A stretch of DNA of 64,000 bases from Rhodospirillales bacterium (GTDB lineage: Bacteria; Pseudomonadota; Alphaproteobacteria; Rhodospirillales; WMHbin7), in NCBI GenBank assembly GCA_016214125.1, contig JACRPC010000013.1:16601-80600 (forward strand). The letters are read 5' to 3'. The notes under the pieces were generated by a model. It was not told where the DNA came from. It made no database searches and was given only the letters and a program-made list of their open reading frames with translations. Both the position numbers and the translations under genes were made by a program. This document shows, piece by piece, positions 56,360 through 64,000 of this stretch. Positions within the stretch are counted from its first letter, which is position 1. Each line of letters begins with the position of its first letter.

Positions 56360-58008
56360 TGGAGCCCAGTGGCGGTCATACCGGCTGGCGCGGCCGCCTC
56401 TTCGCCTCGCCGCTGACAAGGCGCATCCTGGCCGTCAACATGGTGCCGGTGGTGGTGCTGGTGGCGGGACTGCTTTATCTCGACGAATACCGCGCCACCC
56501 TCCTGGAACAGGAACTGGACGGCCTGCACACCCAGGCGCAGATGTTTGCCGCCGCCCTGGGCGAGGGCGCGGTGCTCACCCAACCGCCCGATCCGCGCAC
56601 CGATCCCTTCGAGGAGCATTTCCTGCATCTCGACATCGCCCGCAACATGGTGCGCCGCCTGGCCGAGCCGGCGGGGCTGCGGGCCCGGCTGTTTTCGCCG
56701 GGCGGCACGCTTTTGGCCGACAACCGCATGCTCTCCGGCCTGTCGGGCCTGGTCGAGGTCGAGGATTTGCCGCCGCCCGTGGCGCGCGGCGCCTTCAAGG
56801 AGCGCACCTTCCGGGTTTTCGACCGCCTGTTCGGCCTGCTGCCGATCGACAAGGACATGCCGCTCTACGAGGAACGCCACCCGCAGGAGGCGCGCGACTA
56901 TGCCGAAGTGCTCTCGGCCCTGATCGGCGACGACGCCCAGATGGTGCGGGCCAATCCGGGGGGCGGCATCTTGTTGTCGGTCGGCGTGCCGGTGCAGCAT
57001 TACAAGCAGGTGGTGGGCGCCCTCATGCTCTCCAAGGAGGGCTGGGAGCTGGAGAACAGCCTGTTCGAGGTCCGCCTCACCATTCTCGAAATGGCCACCG
57101 CCGCCCTGGCGATGACGGTGCTGCTTTCGCTCTATCTTTCCGGCACCATCGCCCGGCCGATCCACATCCTGGCCCGCGCCGCCGAAACGGTGCGCCAGGG
57201 CCATGGGCGACGCCCAGCCATTCCGCGCTTTCCGGGACGCCAGGACGAGGTGGCCGATCTCGCCCATGCCCTGGCCGAAATGACCGAGGCCTTGTGGAGC
57301 CGGATGGACGCCATCGAATCCTTCGCCGCCGACGTGGCGCACGAAATCAAGAATCCGCTGACCAGCTTGAAGAGCGCGGTCGAGACGGCGGCGCGCATCG
57401 CCGATCCCGAACGCCAGCGCCGTCTGATGGCGATCATCCTGGACGACGTCGCTAGGCTCGATCGGCTGATCAGCGACATTTCCGACGCTTCCCGGCTCGA
57501 CGCCGAGCTGTCGCGGGCGGTGGCCAAGCCGGTCGAGTTGGCGGCGCTTCTCGAAGCCCTGGCCCAACTGCACAACGACACGGCGGCCGAGGGGGCGCCC
57601 CGGCTGGTGCTGGAGAAGCCCGAGAACGATCCGCTCACCGTCGCCGCCATCGCCGACCGTCTGGCCCAGGTCTTTCGCAACCTGATCGCCAACGCCGTCT
57701 CCTTCAGCCCGCCCAGCGGCCAGCTTCGCCTCGCCGCCAACCGCCAGGATGGGCGGATCGTGGTGCGGGTCGAGGACGAGGGACCGGGCATTCCGCGAGG
57801 CAAGGAAGAGGCGATTTTCGAGCGCTTCTACAGCGAGCGGCCCCAGGGCGAGAAATTCGGCACCCATTCCGGGCTCGGCCTGTCGATCTCGCGCCAGATC
57901 GTCGCCTCGTTCGGCGGCACCCTGGTCGGGGCCAACCGCAGCGACGCCCAGGGCGAAACGATCGGCGCCGTCTTCACCGTCACCTTGCCGGCGGCGATCC
58001 CCGGTTGA
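56359..58008 (+). CDS. chvG: Sensor histidine kinase ChvG
   Basis: 549 residues. Membrane helix at about 20-40, periplasmic domain to 240, second helix, HAMP, then HisKA with [16 protein letters not shown] and ATPase ([30 protein letters not shown]). Partner of ChvI, directly downstream with a TGATG overlap. GTG 56356 is an alternative start. In related species the periplasmic inhibitor ExoR controls it; exoR is not in this window. Confidence 0.93.
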   Translation: MEPSGGHTGWRGRLFASPLTRRILAVNMVPVVVLVAGLLYLDEYRATLLEQELDGLHTQAQMFAAALGEGAVLTQPPDPRTDPFEEHFLHLDIARNMVRRLAEPAGLRARLFSPGGTLLADNRMLSGLSGLVEVEDLPPPVARGAFKERTFRVFDRLFGLLPIDKDMPLYEERHPQEARDYAEVLSALIGDDAQMVRANPGGGILLSVGVPVQHYKQVVGALMLSKEGWELENSLFEVRLTILEMATAALAMTVLLSLYLSGTIARPIHILARAAETVRQGHGRRPAIPRFPGRQDEVADLAHALAEMTEALWSRMDAIESFAADVAHEIKNPLTSLKSAVETAARIADPERQRRLMAIILDDVARLDRLISDISDASRLDAELSRAVAKPVELAALLEALAQLHNDTAAEGAPRLVLEKPENDPLTVAAIADRLAQVFRNLIANAVSFSPPSGQLRLAANRQDGRIVVRVEDEGPGIPRGKEEAIFERFYSERPQGEKFGTHSGLGLSISRQIVASFGGTLVGANRSDAQGETIGAVFTVTLPAAIPG

Positions 58009-58039
58009 CAGGGTGGCCCGGCCCCTCCAGGCTTGGCCG

Positions 58040-58474
58040 ATGGTGCGCGTGCATGCAAGCGCGGTCTCCCTGGGGGGTCTGGGGGTGCTGATCGAGGGAC
58101 CGTCGGGGGCCGGCAAGTCCGATCTGGCGCTGCGTCTGATCGATGGCGGCGCGGTGCTCGTTGCCGACGATCAGGTGGAGATCGAGCGCGAGGGCGGCCG
58201 GCTTCTGGCCTCGGCGCCCGCCACCATCGCCGGGCGGATCGAGGCCCGCGGCTTGGGCATCCTGGCCCTGCCCTTCCAGACGCGGGTGCCCCTGGCGCTG
58301 GCGGTGGCGCTGATGCCGACCCAGGATCTCGAACGCCTGCCCGATCCCCGATCGCGCCCGATCCTGGGCGTCCATCTGCCGCTCGTCCAGATCGATCCCT
58401 TCACCGCCTCGGCCGCCGCCAAGGTCCGCCTTGCGCTTCAGGCCCAACCCGGCTCTATAATGACCGCCCCATGA
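58040..58474 (+). CDS. hprK: Short HPr kinase/phosphorylase
   Basis: 144 residues, the truncated alphaproteobacterial form that lacks the N-terminal domain of Firmicute enzymes. Walker A is GPSGAGKS (about residues 20-27) and [10 protein letters not shown] follows. It should phosphorylate HPr on a serine; HPr here keeps that serine (see ptsH). A GTG at 58013 would add nine residues. It overlaps rapZ by ATGA. Confidence 0.9.
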   Translation: MVRVHASAVSLGGLGVLIEGPSGAGKSDLALRLIDGGAVLVADDQVEIEREGGRLLASAPATIAGRIEARGLGILALPFQTRVPLALAVALMPTQDLERLPDPRSRPILGVHLPLVQIDPFTASAAAKVRLALQAQPGSIMTAP

Positions 58475-59358
58475 GCGCCGAAACCACCGCCGCCGCAACC
58501 CCTTCGCCCCGCATGGTCATCGTCACCGGCCTGTCGGGCGCCGGCCGCACCTCGGCCTTGAAGGAGCTTGAGGATCTGGGCTACGAGGCGGTCGACAATC
58601 TGCCGCTGTCGCTGCTGCCCAGCCTGGTCCGGCCGGGCGAGGCCCAGGCACGGCCGTTGGCGGTGGGCATCGACATCCGCACCCGCGATTTCGGCGCCGG
58701 CCCGGTGCTGGCCGAGATCGACCGCCTGCTGGCCGAGGCCCATCTCGACCTCACGCTTCTTTTCATCGACTGCGAAGACGAGGTGTTGGCAAGGCGCTAC
58801 ACCGAAACCCGCCGACGCCATCCCTTGGCCCAGGACCGCCCGCTCCTGGACGGCATCGGCCACGAGCGCCAATTGATGCGGCCCTTGCGCGATCGCGCCG
58901 ACACGGTGATCGACACCTCGCGCCTGGCGCCCGGCGATTTCAAGCGCCTGATCGACGGCCAGTTTGCGCTGTCGCGCCAGTCGCGGCTGGTGGTGTTCGT
59001 CACCTCGTTCGCCTACCGCCACGGCCTGCCGCGCGAGGCCGATCTGGTCTTCGACGCCCGCTTCCTCGCCAACCCGCATTACGTCTTCGACCTGCGCCCG
59101 CAATCGGGCCGCGATCGTCCGGTGGCCGACTTCATCGCCGCCGATCCCGGCTTTGCCCCTTTCTTCCAGGGCCTCACCGATCTCTTGGCGCCGCTGCTGC
59201 CCCGCTTCGCCCAAGAGGGCAAGAGCTACCTCACCATTGCCGTCGGCTGCACCGGCGGCAAGCACCGCTCGGTCTTCGTGGCCGAGCGGCTGGCACGCTG
59301 GCTGACCGAAATCGGCCAGCCGGTCGAACTGCGCCATCGCGATCTCCTCCCCGCATGA
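58471..59358 (+). CDS. rapZ: RNase adapter / nucleotide-binding protein RapZ
   Basis: 295 residues. P-loop-like [19 protein letters not shown] (Lys replaced by Arg, usual in this family) and C-terminal [18 protein letters not shown]. In E. coli RapZ guides RNase E to GlmZ; in alphaproteobacteria it sits in this conserved hprK-EIIA-ptsH cluster and its target is less clear. Confidence 0.93.
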   Translation: MSAETTAAATPSPRMVIVTGLSGAGRTSALKELEDLGYEAVDNLPLSLLPSLVRPGEAQARPLAVGIDIRTRDFGAGPVLAEIDRLLAEAHLDLTLLFIDCEDEVLARRYTETRRRHPLAQDRPLLDGIGHERQLMRPLRDRADTVIDTSRLAPGDFKRLIDGQFALSRQSRLVVFVTSFAYRHGLPREADLVFDARFLANPHYVFDLRPQSGRDRPVADFIAADPGFAPFFQGLTDLLAPLLPRFAQEGKSYLTIAVGCTGGKHRSVFVAERLARWLTEIGQPVELRHRDLLPA

Positions 59359-59377
59359 CCCACCGCAAGGAACGCCC

Positions 59378-59785
59378 ATGATCGGACTCGTCCTCGTCAC
59401 CCATGGCCGCCTGGCCCAGGAGCTGGTTGCCGCGCTCGAGCATGTGGTGGGACCGCAGCCGGGCGTCGCCACCGTCTGCATCGCTCCCAACGACGACATG
59501 GAGCAGCGCCGCCAGGACATCCTCGATTGCGTGGCCCGGGTCGATGACGGCAACGGCGTCGTGCTGCTCACCGACATGTTCGGCGGCACGCCCTCCAACC
59601 TCGCCATCTCGATCATGGACAAGGCCAAGGTCGAAGTGATCGCCGGCGTCAACCTGCCGATGCTGATCAAGCTGGCCAGCGTGCGCGACGCCGAACCCCT
59701 GGCCCAGGCGGTGACCAGCGCCCAGGAAGCCGGGCGCAAATACATCAACGTCGCCTCGCGGCTGCTCGGTCAGGGCAAGAGCTGA
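59378..59785 (+). CDS. PTS EIIA component, mannose family
   Basis: 135 residues. VLVTHGRLAQEL carries the phospho-accepting His9, and LLTDMFGGTPSNLA is the conserved EIIA-Man loop. ATG follows AAGGA. No EIIB, EIIC or EIID genes are present, so it serves regulation rather than sugar uptake. It overlaps ptsH by one base. Confidence 0.9.
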   Translation: MIGLVLVTHGRLAQELVAALEHVVGPQPGVATVCIAPNDDMEQRRQDILDCVARVDDGNGVVLLTDMFGGTPSNLAISIMDKAKVEVIAGVNLPMLIKLASVRDAEPLAQAVTSAQEAGRKYINVASRLLGQGKS

Positions 59786-60063
59786 TGTCGGTGCGCGAAT
59801 GCCGTGACATCGTGACCATCGTCAACCGGCTGGGCCTGCACGCCCGGGCGGCGGCGAAGTTCGTCAAGACCGCGGGCACCTTCGACGCCGAGATCTTCGT
59901 CACCCGCAAGGGCCAGGAGGTGTCGGGCCTGTCGATCATGGGCCTGATGATGCTGGCCGCCGGACCGGGCGCGCTTCTGGAAATCCGCACCAAGGGCAAG
60001 GAGGCCGAGGCGGCGCTCTCCGCCCTCACCGACCTCATCAACCGGAGGTTCGATGAAGACTAA
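59785..60063 (+). CDS. ptsH: Phosphocarrier protein HPr
   Basis: 92 residues. NRLGLHARAAAKF holds the EI-phosphorylated His19, and VSGLSIMGLMML holds Ser50, the counterpart of the HPr kinase target Ser46. Both regulatory sites are therefore present. Its stop lies 11 bases inside ptsI. Confidence 0.93.
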   Translation: MSVRECRDIVTIVNRLGLHARAAAKFVKTAGTFDAEIFVTRKGQEVSGLSIMGLMMLAAGPGALLEIRTKGKEAEAALSALTDLINRRFDED

Positions 60064-61825
60064 GGCGGGCGCCACGGTCGAGATCGTCTTTGACGGGCTG
60101 GGGGTGGCGCCCGGCATCGGCATCGGCAGCGTGCATCGTCACGAGCGCGGCCGTCTGGCGGTGCCGGAATATCGGGTTTTGCCCTCGCGCATCGAGGCCG
60201 AGCGCGCCCGCTTCGCCAAGGCCACCCAACAGGCCAGCCGCCAGATCGAGGCTCTGGGCGCCAAGGCCCGCACCCTGCCCGGAGCCGCCGCCGAGGAGAT
60301 GGGCTATCTGCTGGAAGCCTATCTGCAGATGCTCAAGGGCTCGCGGCTGGTGCGCGGAGTCGACAAGCGGATCGGCGACGAGCGGATCAACGCCGAGGCG
60401 GCGGTGGAAAAGGAGATCGCCGCCATCGTCGCCGGCCTGGCCGCCGTCGAGGACAGCTATCTGGCGGCGCGTTCGGCCGACATCCGCGAGGTCGGCAACC
60501 GCCTGTTGCGGGCGCTCACCCAAACCGCCGACGCGCCGCTGGCCGCCATGCCGCGCGACGCCGCGATCCTGGCCGACGAAATGTCGCCCGCCGACACGGC
60601 GCTTCTCGATCCCGACCGGGTGGCCGGAATCGCCGCCGAGCAAGGCGGCCCGGAAAGCCACGCCGCCATCATGGCCCGGTCGCTCGGCCTGCCCGCCGTG
60701 TTGGGCGTCGCCGGCCTCTTGGCCAAGGCCGAGACCGGCGCCATGGTCATCATCGATGGCGGGCGCGGCCAGGTCATCCTCAATCCCAGCCCCGAGACGC
60801 TGGCGCTTTACCGTTCGCTGCGCGCCCAGTTCCTGCGCCGGCGCCGCCAATTGCACGGGCTGCGCCGCCTGCCCGCCGTCACCCGCGACGGCTTCGACAT
60901 TCAGCTCATGGCCAACATCGAGTTGCCGGCGGAGATCGAGGCGGTGCGCCAGTCGGGCGCCACCGGCATCGGCCTTCTGCGCAGCGAGTTCCTGTTCATG
61001 AACCGGCCCAACCTGCCCGACGAGGAGACCCAGTACCGCGAACTGGCCGCCATCGTCGAGGCGATGGAGGGCAAGCCGGTCACCGTGCGCACGCTCGACG
61101 CCGGCGGCGAGAAGCTGCCGGGCCTGACGCCACCCGGCGCCAATCCCGCCCTGGGGCTTCGGGCGATCCGGCTTTGCCTGCGCCACAAGGAGCTTCTGGA
61201 AACCCAATTGGCGGCCATGCTGCGCGCCGCCGCGCACGGGCCGCTGCGCATCCTTTTGCCGATGGTGACTTCGGTGGCCGAGGTCGACACCGTGCGCGCC
61301 GATCTGTTGAAGGTGGCCAGGCGCTTGAAGCGCCGCCACATCAAGCTGCCCGATCGCCTGCCGCCCCTGGGAGTGATGATCGAGGTGCCGGGCGCCGCGC
61401 TTTCGGCCGATGCCCTGGCCCAGGTGGCCGATTTTTTCGCCATCGGCACCAACGACCTCACCATGTACACGCTGGCCATCGACCGCGCCGACGATCAGGT
61501 GGCGCATCTCTACAACCCGCTGCACCCCGCCGTGCTGCGCCTCATCCAATTCACCGCCGAAGCGGCGCTGCGCGCCCGCATTCCCATTTCGGTCTGCGGC
61601 GAAATGGCGGGCGATCCGCGCTTCACCGGGCTGTTGCTGGGCCTGGGCATCCACGATCTGTCGATGGCGCCGATCAACATCCCCCGGGTCAAGCAGCGGC
61701 TGCGGGCGCTCACCATGACGTCGGCCACCCAGCGGGCCCGCGCCATCATGGATCAGCATGACGGCGAGCGCATCGTCCAGCTCCTCGAGGATTTCAACCG
61801 CGGCGCCGATCCGGGGGGCAGCTAG
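60053..61825 (+). CDS. ptsI: PTS Enzyme I
   Basis: 590 residues, no GAF domain, so plain EI rather than EI-Ntr (PtsP). The phospho-His is His203 in GGPESHAAIMARSLGLP. The PEP-binding barrel has GIGLLRSEFLFM, RTLDAGGEKLPG, FFAIGTNDLTMYTLA and PISVCGEMAGDP, with the catalytic Cys near the C-terminus. ATG follows CGGAGG. Ends the chvI-to-ptsI run. Confidence 0.94.
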   Translation: MKTKAGATVEIVFDGLGVAPGIGIGSVHRHERGRLAVPEYRVLPSRIEAERARFAKATQQASRQIEALGAKARTLPGAAAEEMGYLLEAYLQMLKGSRLVRGVDKRIGDERINAEAAVEKEIAAIVAGLAAVEDSYLAARSADIREVGNRLLRALTQTADAPLAAMPRDAAILADEMSPADTALLDPDRVAGIAAEQGGPESHAAIMARSLGLPAVLGVAGLLAKAETGAMVIIDGGRGQVILNPSPETLALYRSLRAQFLRRRRQLHGLRRLPAVTRDGFDIQLMANIELPAEIEAVRQSGATGIGLLRSEFLFMNRPNLPDEETQYRELAAIVEAMEGKPVTVRTLDAGGEKLPGLTPPGANPALGLRAIRLCLRHKELLETQLAAMLRAAAHGPLRILLPMVTSVAEVDTVRADLLKVARRLKRRHIKLPDRLPPLGVMIEVPGAALSADALAQVADFFAIGTNDLTMYTLAIDRADDQVAHLYNPLHPAVLRLIQFTAEAALRARIPISVCGEMAGDPRFTGLLLGLGIHDLSMAPINIPRVKQRLRALTMTSATQRARAIMDQHDGERIVQLLEDFNRGADPGGS

Positions 61826-61866
61826 CGGGCGTCTTGGGATGGGGCTCGGGGCGTGAACATCCAAGG

Positions 61867-61914
61867 CCTCATGCTGAGCAGGCCTCCGCAAGGGGGCCGT
61901 CTCGAAGCATGGGG
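61867..61914. repeat. Alphaproteobacterial palindromic intergenic repeat
   Basis: An imperfect palindrome of about 48 bases (CCTCATGCTGAG ... CTCGAAGCATGGGG around a CCGCAAGG tip) follows the layout of the palindromic repeats scattered between genes in many Rhizobiales and Rhodospirillales. One copy only in this window. Confidence 0.6.
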
Positions 61915-61962
61915 CGCCGGGGCCAGGATTTTTCCGTCGCCCGCTTACGCTCTGTGTTTGTC

Positions 61963-62006
61963 AAAAAGGAAAAGGCGGGGCGCCATCGGCCCCCGCCTTT
62001 TTCCTT
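61963..62006. terminator. Bidirectional terminator between ptsI and the lysozyme-like gene
   Basis: Stem AAGGAAAAGGCGGGG / CCCCCGCCTTTTTCCTT with a 9-base loop; T-rich on the plus strand after the stem and A-rich before it, so it can end both convergent transcripts. Together with the palindromic repeat it accounts for most of the 205-base gap. Confidence 0.8.
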
Positions 62007-62029
62007 GGCCGTGTTGCGAGCGGTTTGGG

Positions 62030-63779
62030 TCAGCCGATTTCGTCCCGCTCGATCAGGCCCAGCCATCGGCCGTAATTCTGGGCCAGCGTGTCGGGTCCGG
62101 CGGCCGAGAGGACATCGGCGAAAGACTGCGTCGTCTTGGGTCCGATCCAATCGTCGAGCTTCAAGGGCTGCCAGGTATCGCCCAAATGCTTGGGGCCAAG
62201 ATCGTTCAAGCTGGCCTGCAACGCGCCCGATTCATGCTTGGGCTCGTCTTGGGGATTCATCCGATAGAGCGGGCCAAAGATGTCCAGCGTGCGATGAGCG
62301 AGGTCGGAGACATCGTTCTTTCGCTCGGCCTGCCTTGCGTAATCGCGGAATTCGGCCAGTGCCAAACCATCCTCGACGCGCACCGGTCCCTTGGCGGCCA
62401 CGGTCTTGCGAAAAGCGAAATCGGTTTCGGGGCCGAACTGGCCGTCTTCGAGCAGGCGGTTTTCCTGGTCACCGATCATGTTCAAGCCGCCCTGCAGCCA
62501 GGAAATCGTCTTCTCAAGGCCGGCGCGGTCGATGCGGTTGGCGATGCGCTCGCCCGCCCAGTTGATGGCGCCGTCAAGCGGATAGCCCTCGGGCGTGCGC
62601 GGTTCTTGTGCGGCGGGTGCGTAAGGGCGGATCGGTTTGGGGTCGATCATTTTGCCGGTGGGATCGTAGCGAAGCGCCCCCTCGCCATAGATGGCTTTCA
62701 TATGCTGGCCGGTGAGATCGGAGAGTTGCTTGAGAAACGGATCGTTGCCCTGGCGGGTGAGGTAATCGGCCATCACGGTTTTGGCCTCGTCGGCACTCCA
62801 GCTTGCCGGATCGCGGAGCGCGATGGTGAGGGCCGGTTTGTCGAAGGGCTGGGCGATCTTGTCCAGAAACGCCTGCGCCGCCTGGGAGCGCTCGGGCTCT
62901 TGCGCCTTGGCCTCCGCGATCGGCGTTTCGGCGGGGCTGTCGGCGTTGGCCTGTTGGGACGCCGGGGGCGCATCGGCCTCGCTTTCGGCTTCGCTGCGCT
63001 TCTCGGGGGCGGGGGCGGTTTGGGGCGCGGGAACGACCAAGGGCGTGCCGGCGCGAATGCGGTTGGGGTTTTCGCTAAGCTCCGGATTGGCCTTGACCAG
63101 CTCGTCGACCGTGGTGCCGTGCTTTTTGGCGAAACTCGACACCGTGTCGCCAGGCTCGACTTCCTTTCGGCCCGGAAGGTCGGGGTCGATCATCCAAAGC
63201 GCTGCGCGATTGTAGCGCCTTGGGTCCTTCAAATCGGTGCCCACCTTGCGCAATTCACCGGCCACGGCTTGCCAGTCCTTCTTGTCCAAGGCTTGGCTGA
63301 TATTGGGCCCGATCTCGCTCATCTTGACTTCCGATTGATAGGCCAAGCCGATCAGCACAGTCTTGCGTCCATCGTCGAGCTGGTCGAAGCGCTCCTTGCC
63401 GACGGCGCGTTCGGCTACCCGCTGATAGCGGTCGTGAACCTGGTCGTAAAGCTGGCGCGACTCATCCTTGGAAAGGGAAATGCCGCTCAGTTTGGCATAG
63501 GCGGTGTCGGCGAGGGCTTGATTGCGCGTATTGGCGGGCTTGTTCATTTCCGCCGCATAGTCTCGAAGGGCGCCAAGCTCGTCCGCCGACAGCGGCTTGC
63601 CGATGGCCTTGAAATCATCGGCCGCTTCCGGGCGCACCACCCAGCCCTTCGGCCCCTTGACGATCGGGGTGTAACCGGTGCCGATGGTAAGGGCGTAGAT
63701 GTCCCTTTCGATAGAAGGTGGGTTCGATGCCTTCGGGCGTGCGCAGATAGTCGTAGGTCTTGTCTTTCAGCGTAGTCAT
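62030..63779 (-). CDS. Frameshifted lysozyme-like / LysM / peptidoglycan-binding protein
   Basis: From the in-frame GTG 63640 the frame gives 536 residues. A better start, ATG 63779 with AAGGAG upstream, begins MTTLKDKTYDYLRTPEGIEP in another frame; removing one base from the G run at 63703-63705 joins both into a protein of about 582 residues. The joined N-terminus has E-G-x5-Y-x2-D-x4-T-I-G spacing like T4-type lysozymes. A LysM domain (VEPGDTVSSFAKKHGTT) lies near residue 165 of the short form. Two peptidoglycan-binding-like units at the C-terminus each pair an LQ..LN start with a G-P-x-T end. Likely a wall-active protein, or phage- or secretion-derived. Confidence 0.65.
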
Positions 63780-63802
63780 GGTCGTTCTCCTTGGATGAAA
63801 AT

Positions 63803-63833
63803 GAAAAGGGCGGCACCGATGGGTGCCGCCCTT
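63803..63833 (-). terminator. Strong hairpin upstream of the lysozyme-like gene
   Basis: Perfect 10-base stem GGGCGGCACC-GATG-GGTGCCGCCC. On the minus strand it is followed by TTTTCATTTTC, so it ends a transcript arriving from the right, outside the window. It also lies in the leader of the lysozyme-like gene. Confidence 0.7.
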
Positions 63834-63858
63834 GGCGATCCGATATCACCGAATGAAA

Positions 63859-64000
63859 GTTAGCAGGCTGCGGAAAAACCCGGCCTTTGAGCGACGCTCT
63901 CGCCTGGGGCGCTTGCCATGAGGCGGTCTGGCGGGGTCATCGGCCGGTTTTTCGGCCCCATTTCCCCTGTTCCGCCCGGTTTTTCGGCGGAGTGCGGGCG
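63859..64000. mobile_element. Possible end of an insertion sequence at the right edge
   Basis: GTTAGCAGGCTGCGGAAAAA at 63859-63878 resembles, from memory, terminal repeats of IS1182-type elements. It is followed by about 120 bases without a gene and two near-identical CCGGTTTTTCGGC copies. The rest of the element would lie beyond the window, so this is only a suspicion. Confidence 0.3.

Noticed and set aside
63544..63849. A 101-codon minus-strand frame across the lysozyme-like N-terminus
   Set aside because: It is the third frame over the same DNA, Arg/Ser-rich, without a usable ribosome binding site; the start at 63779 and the frameshift explanation fit better.

Overview
The window is GC-rich, gene-dense chromosomal DNA with many 4-base ATGA/GTGA/TGATG gene overlaps. 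It points to an alphaproteobacterium, most likely Rhodospirillales. Indicators are a ChvI/ChvG two-component pair followed by a short HPr kinase, RapZ, mannose-type EIIA, HPr and EI; a SAM-II riboswitch before metZ; TctBAC and CbiMNQO transporters; and alphaproteobacterial palindromic repeats. No rRNA, tRNA, CRISPR array, complete insertion sequence or prophage was recognised, although a possible IS end lies at the right edge. The taxonomic call is inference from gene content only.

Layout. 1-2 kb: tail of an M48-type peptidase/TPR protein, a lipoprotein, and hldD (ADP-heptose). 2.2-5.7 kb: overlapping lgt, midA-like, pgeF and a lipoprotein. 5.7-9.7 kb: a DUF420 protein, a divergent heme-copper oxidase subunit I with a CuA subunit II, then a convergent ABC exporter. 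9.8-14.5 kb: ACR3 arsenite pump and a TctB-TctA-TctC-arylmalonate decarboxylase-like operon. 14.5-20.7 kb: secreted alpha/beta hydrolase, radical SAM protein, two TPR-GT9 proteins around a DUF6165-like gene, and a stand-alone DUF123 (GIY-YIG) gene. 20.9-26.4 kb: one 1834-residue FecR/collagen-like/RTX surface protein. 26.4-35 kb: cysteine-rich protein, ettA, TerB-like/AAA ATPase, dnaJ, dnaK, ygfZ-like. 35-45.9 kb: TPR-glycosyltransferase behind a tandem repeat, asd, pentapeptide protein, TPR, deacetylase, acyltransferase, gmhA-like, GNAT-cNMP fusion, FixJ/histidine kinase pair. 46-50.2 kb: ihfB, lapA-like, pyrF, trpF, glycosyltransferase, metZ with SAM-II riboswitch. 50.3-58 kb: diguanylate cyclase, PNPOx-like protein, cbiOQNM under a cobalamin riboswitch, chvI, chvG. 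58-61.8 kb: hprK, rapZ, EIIA, HPr, EI. 62-64 kb: a frameshifted lysozyme-like/LysM protein.

How they work together. Several blocks are coherent units: cobalt uptake under B12 control; an EI-HPr-EIIA chain with no permease, next to ChvIG and HPr kinase; uptake plus decarboxylation of an arylmalonate-like acid; and heat-shock chaperones. The least ordinary items are the FecR-collagen-RTX giant and its neighbouring TPR-GT9/radical SAM cluster, the oxidase subunit with altered CuB ligands, the GNAT-cNMP fusion, a dispersed repeat family at three loci, and two genes whose reading frames look broken or begin without a normal start codon.
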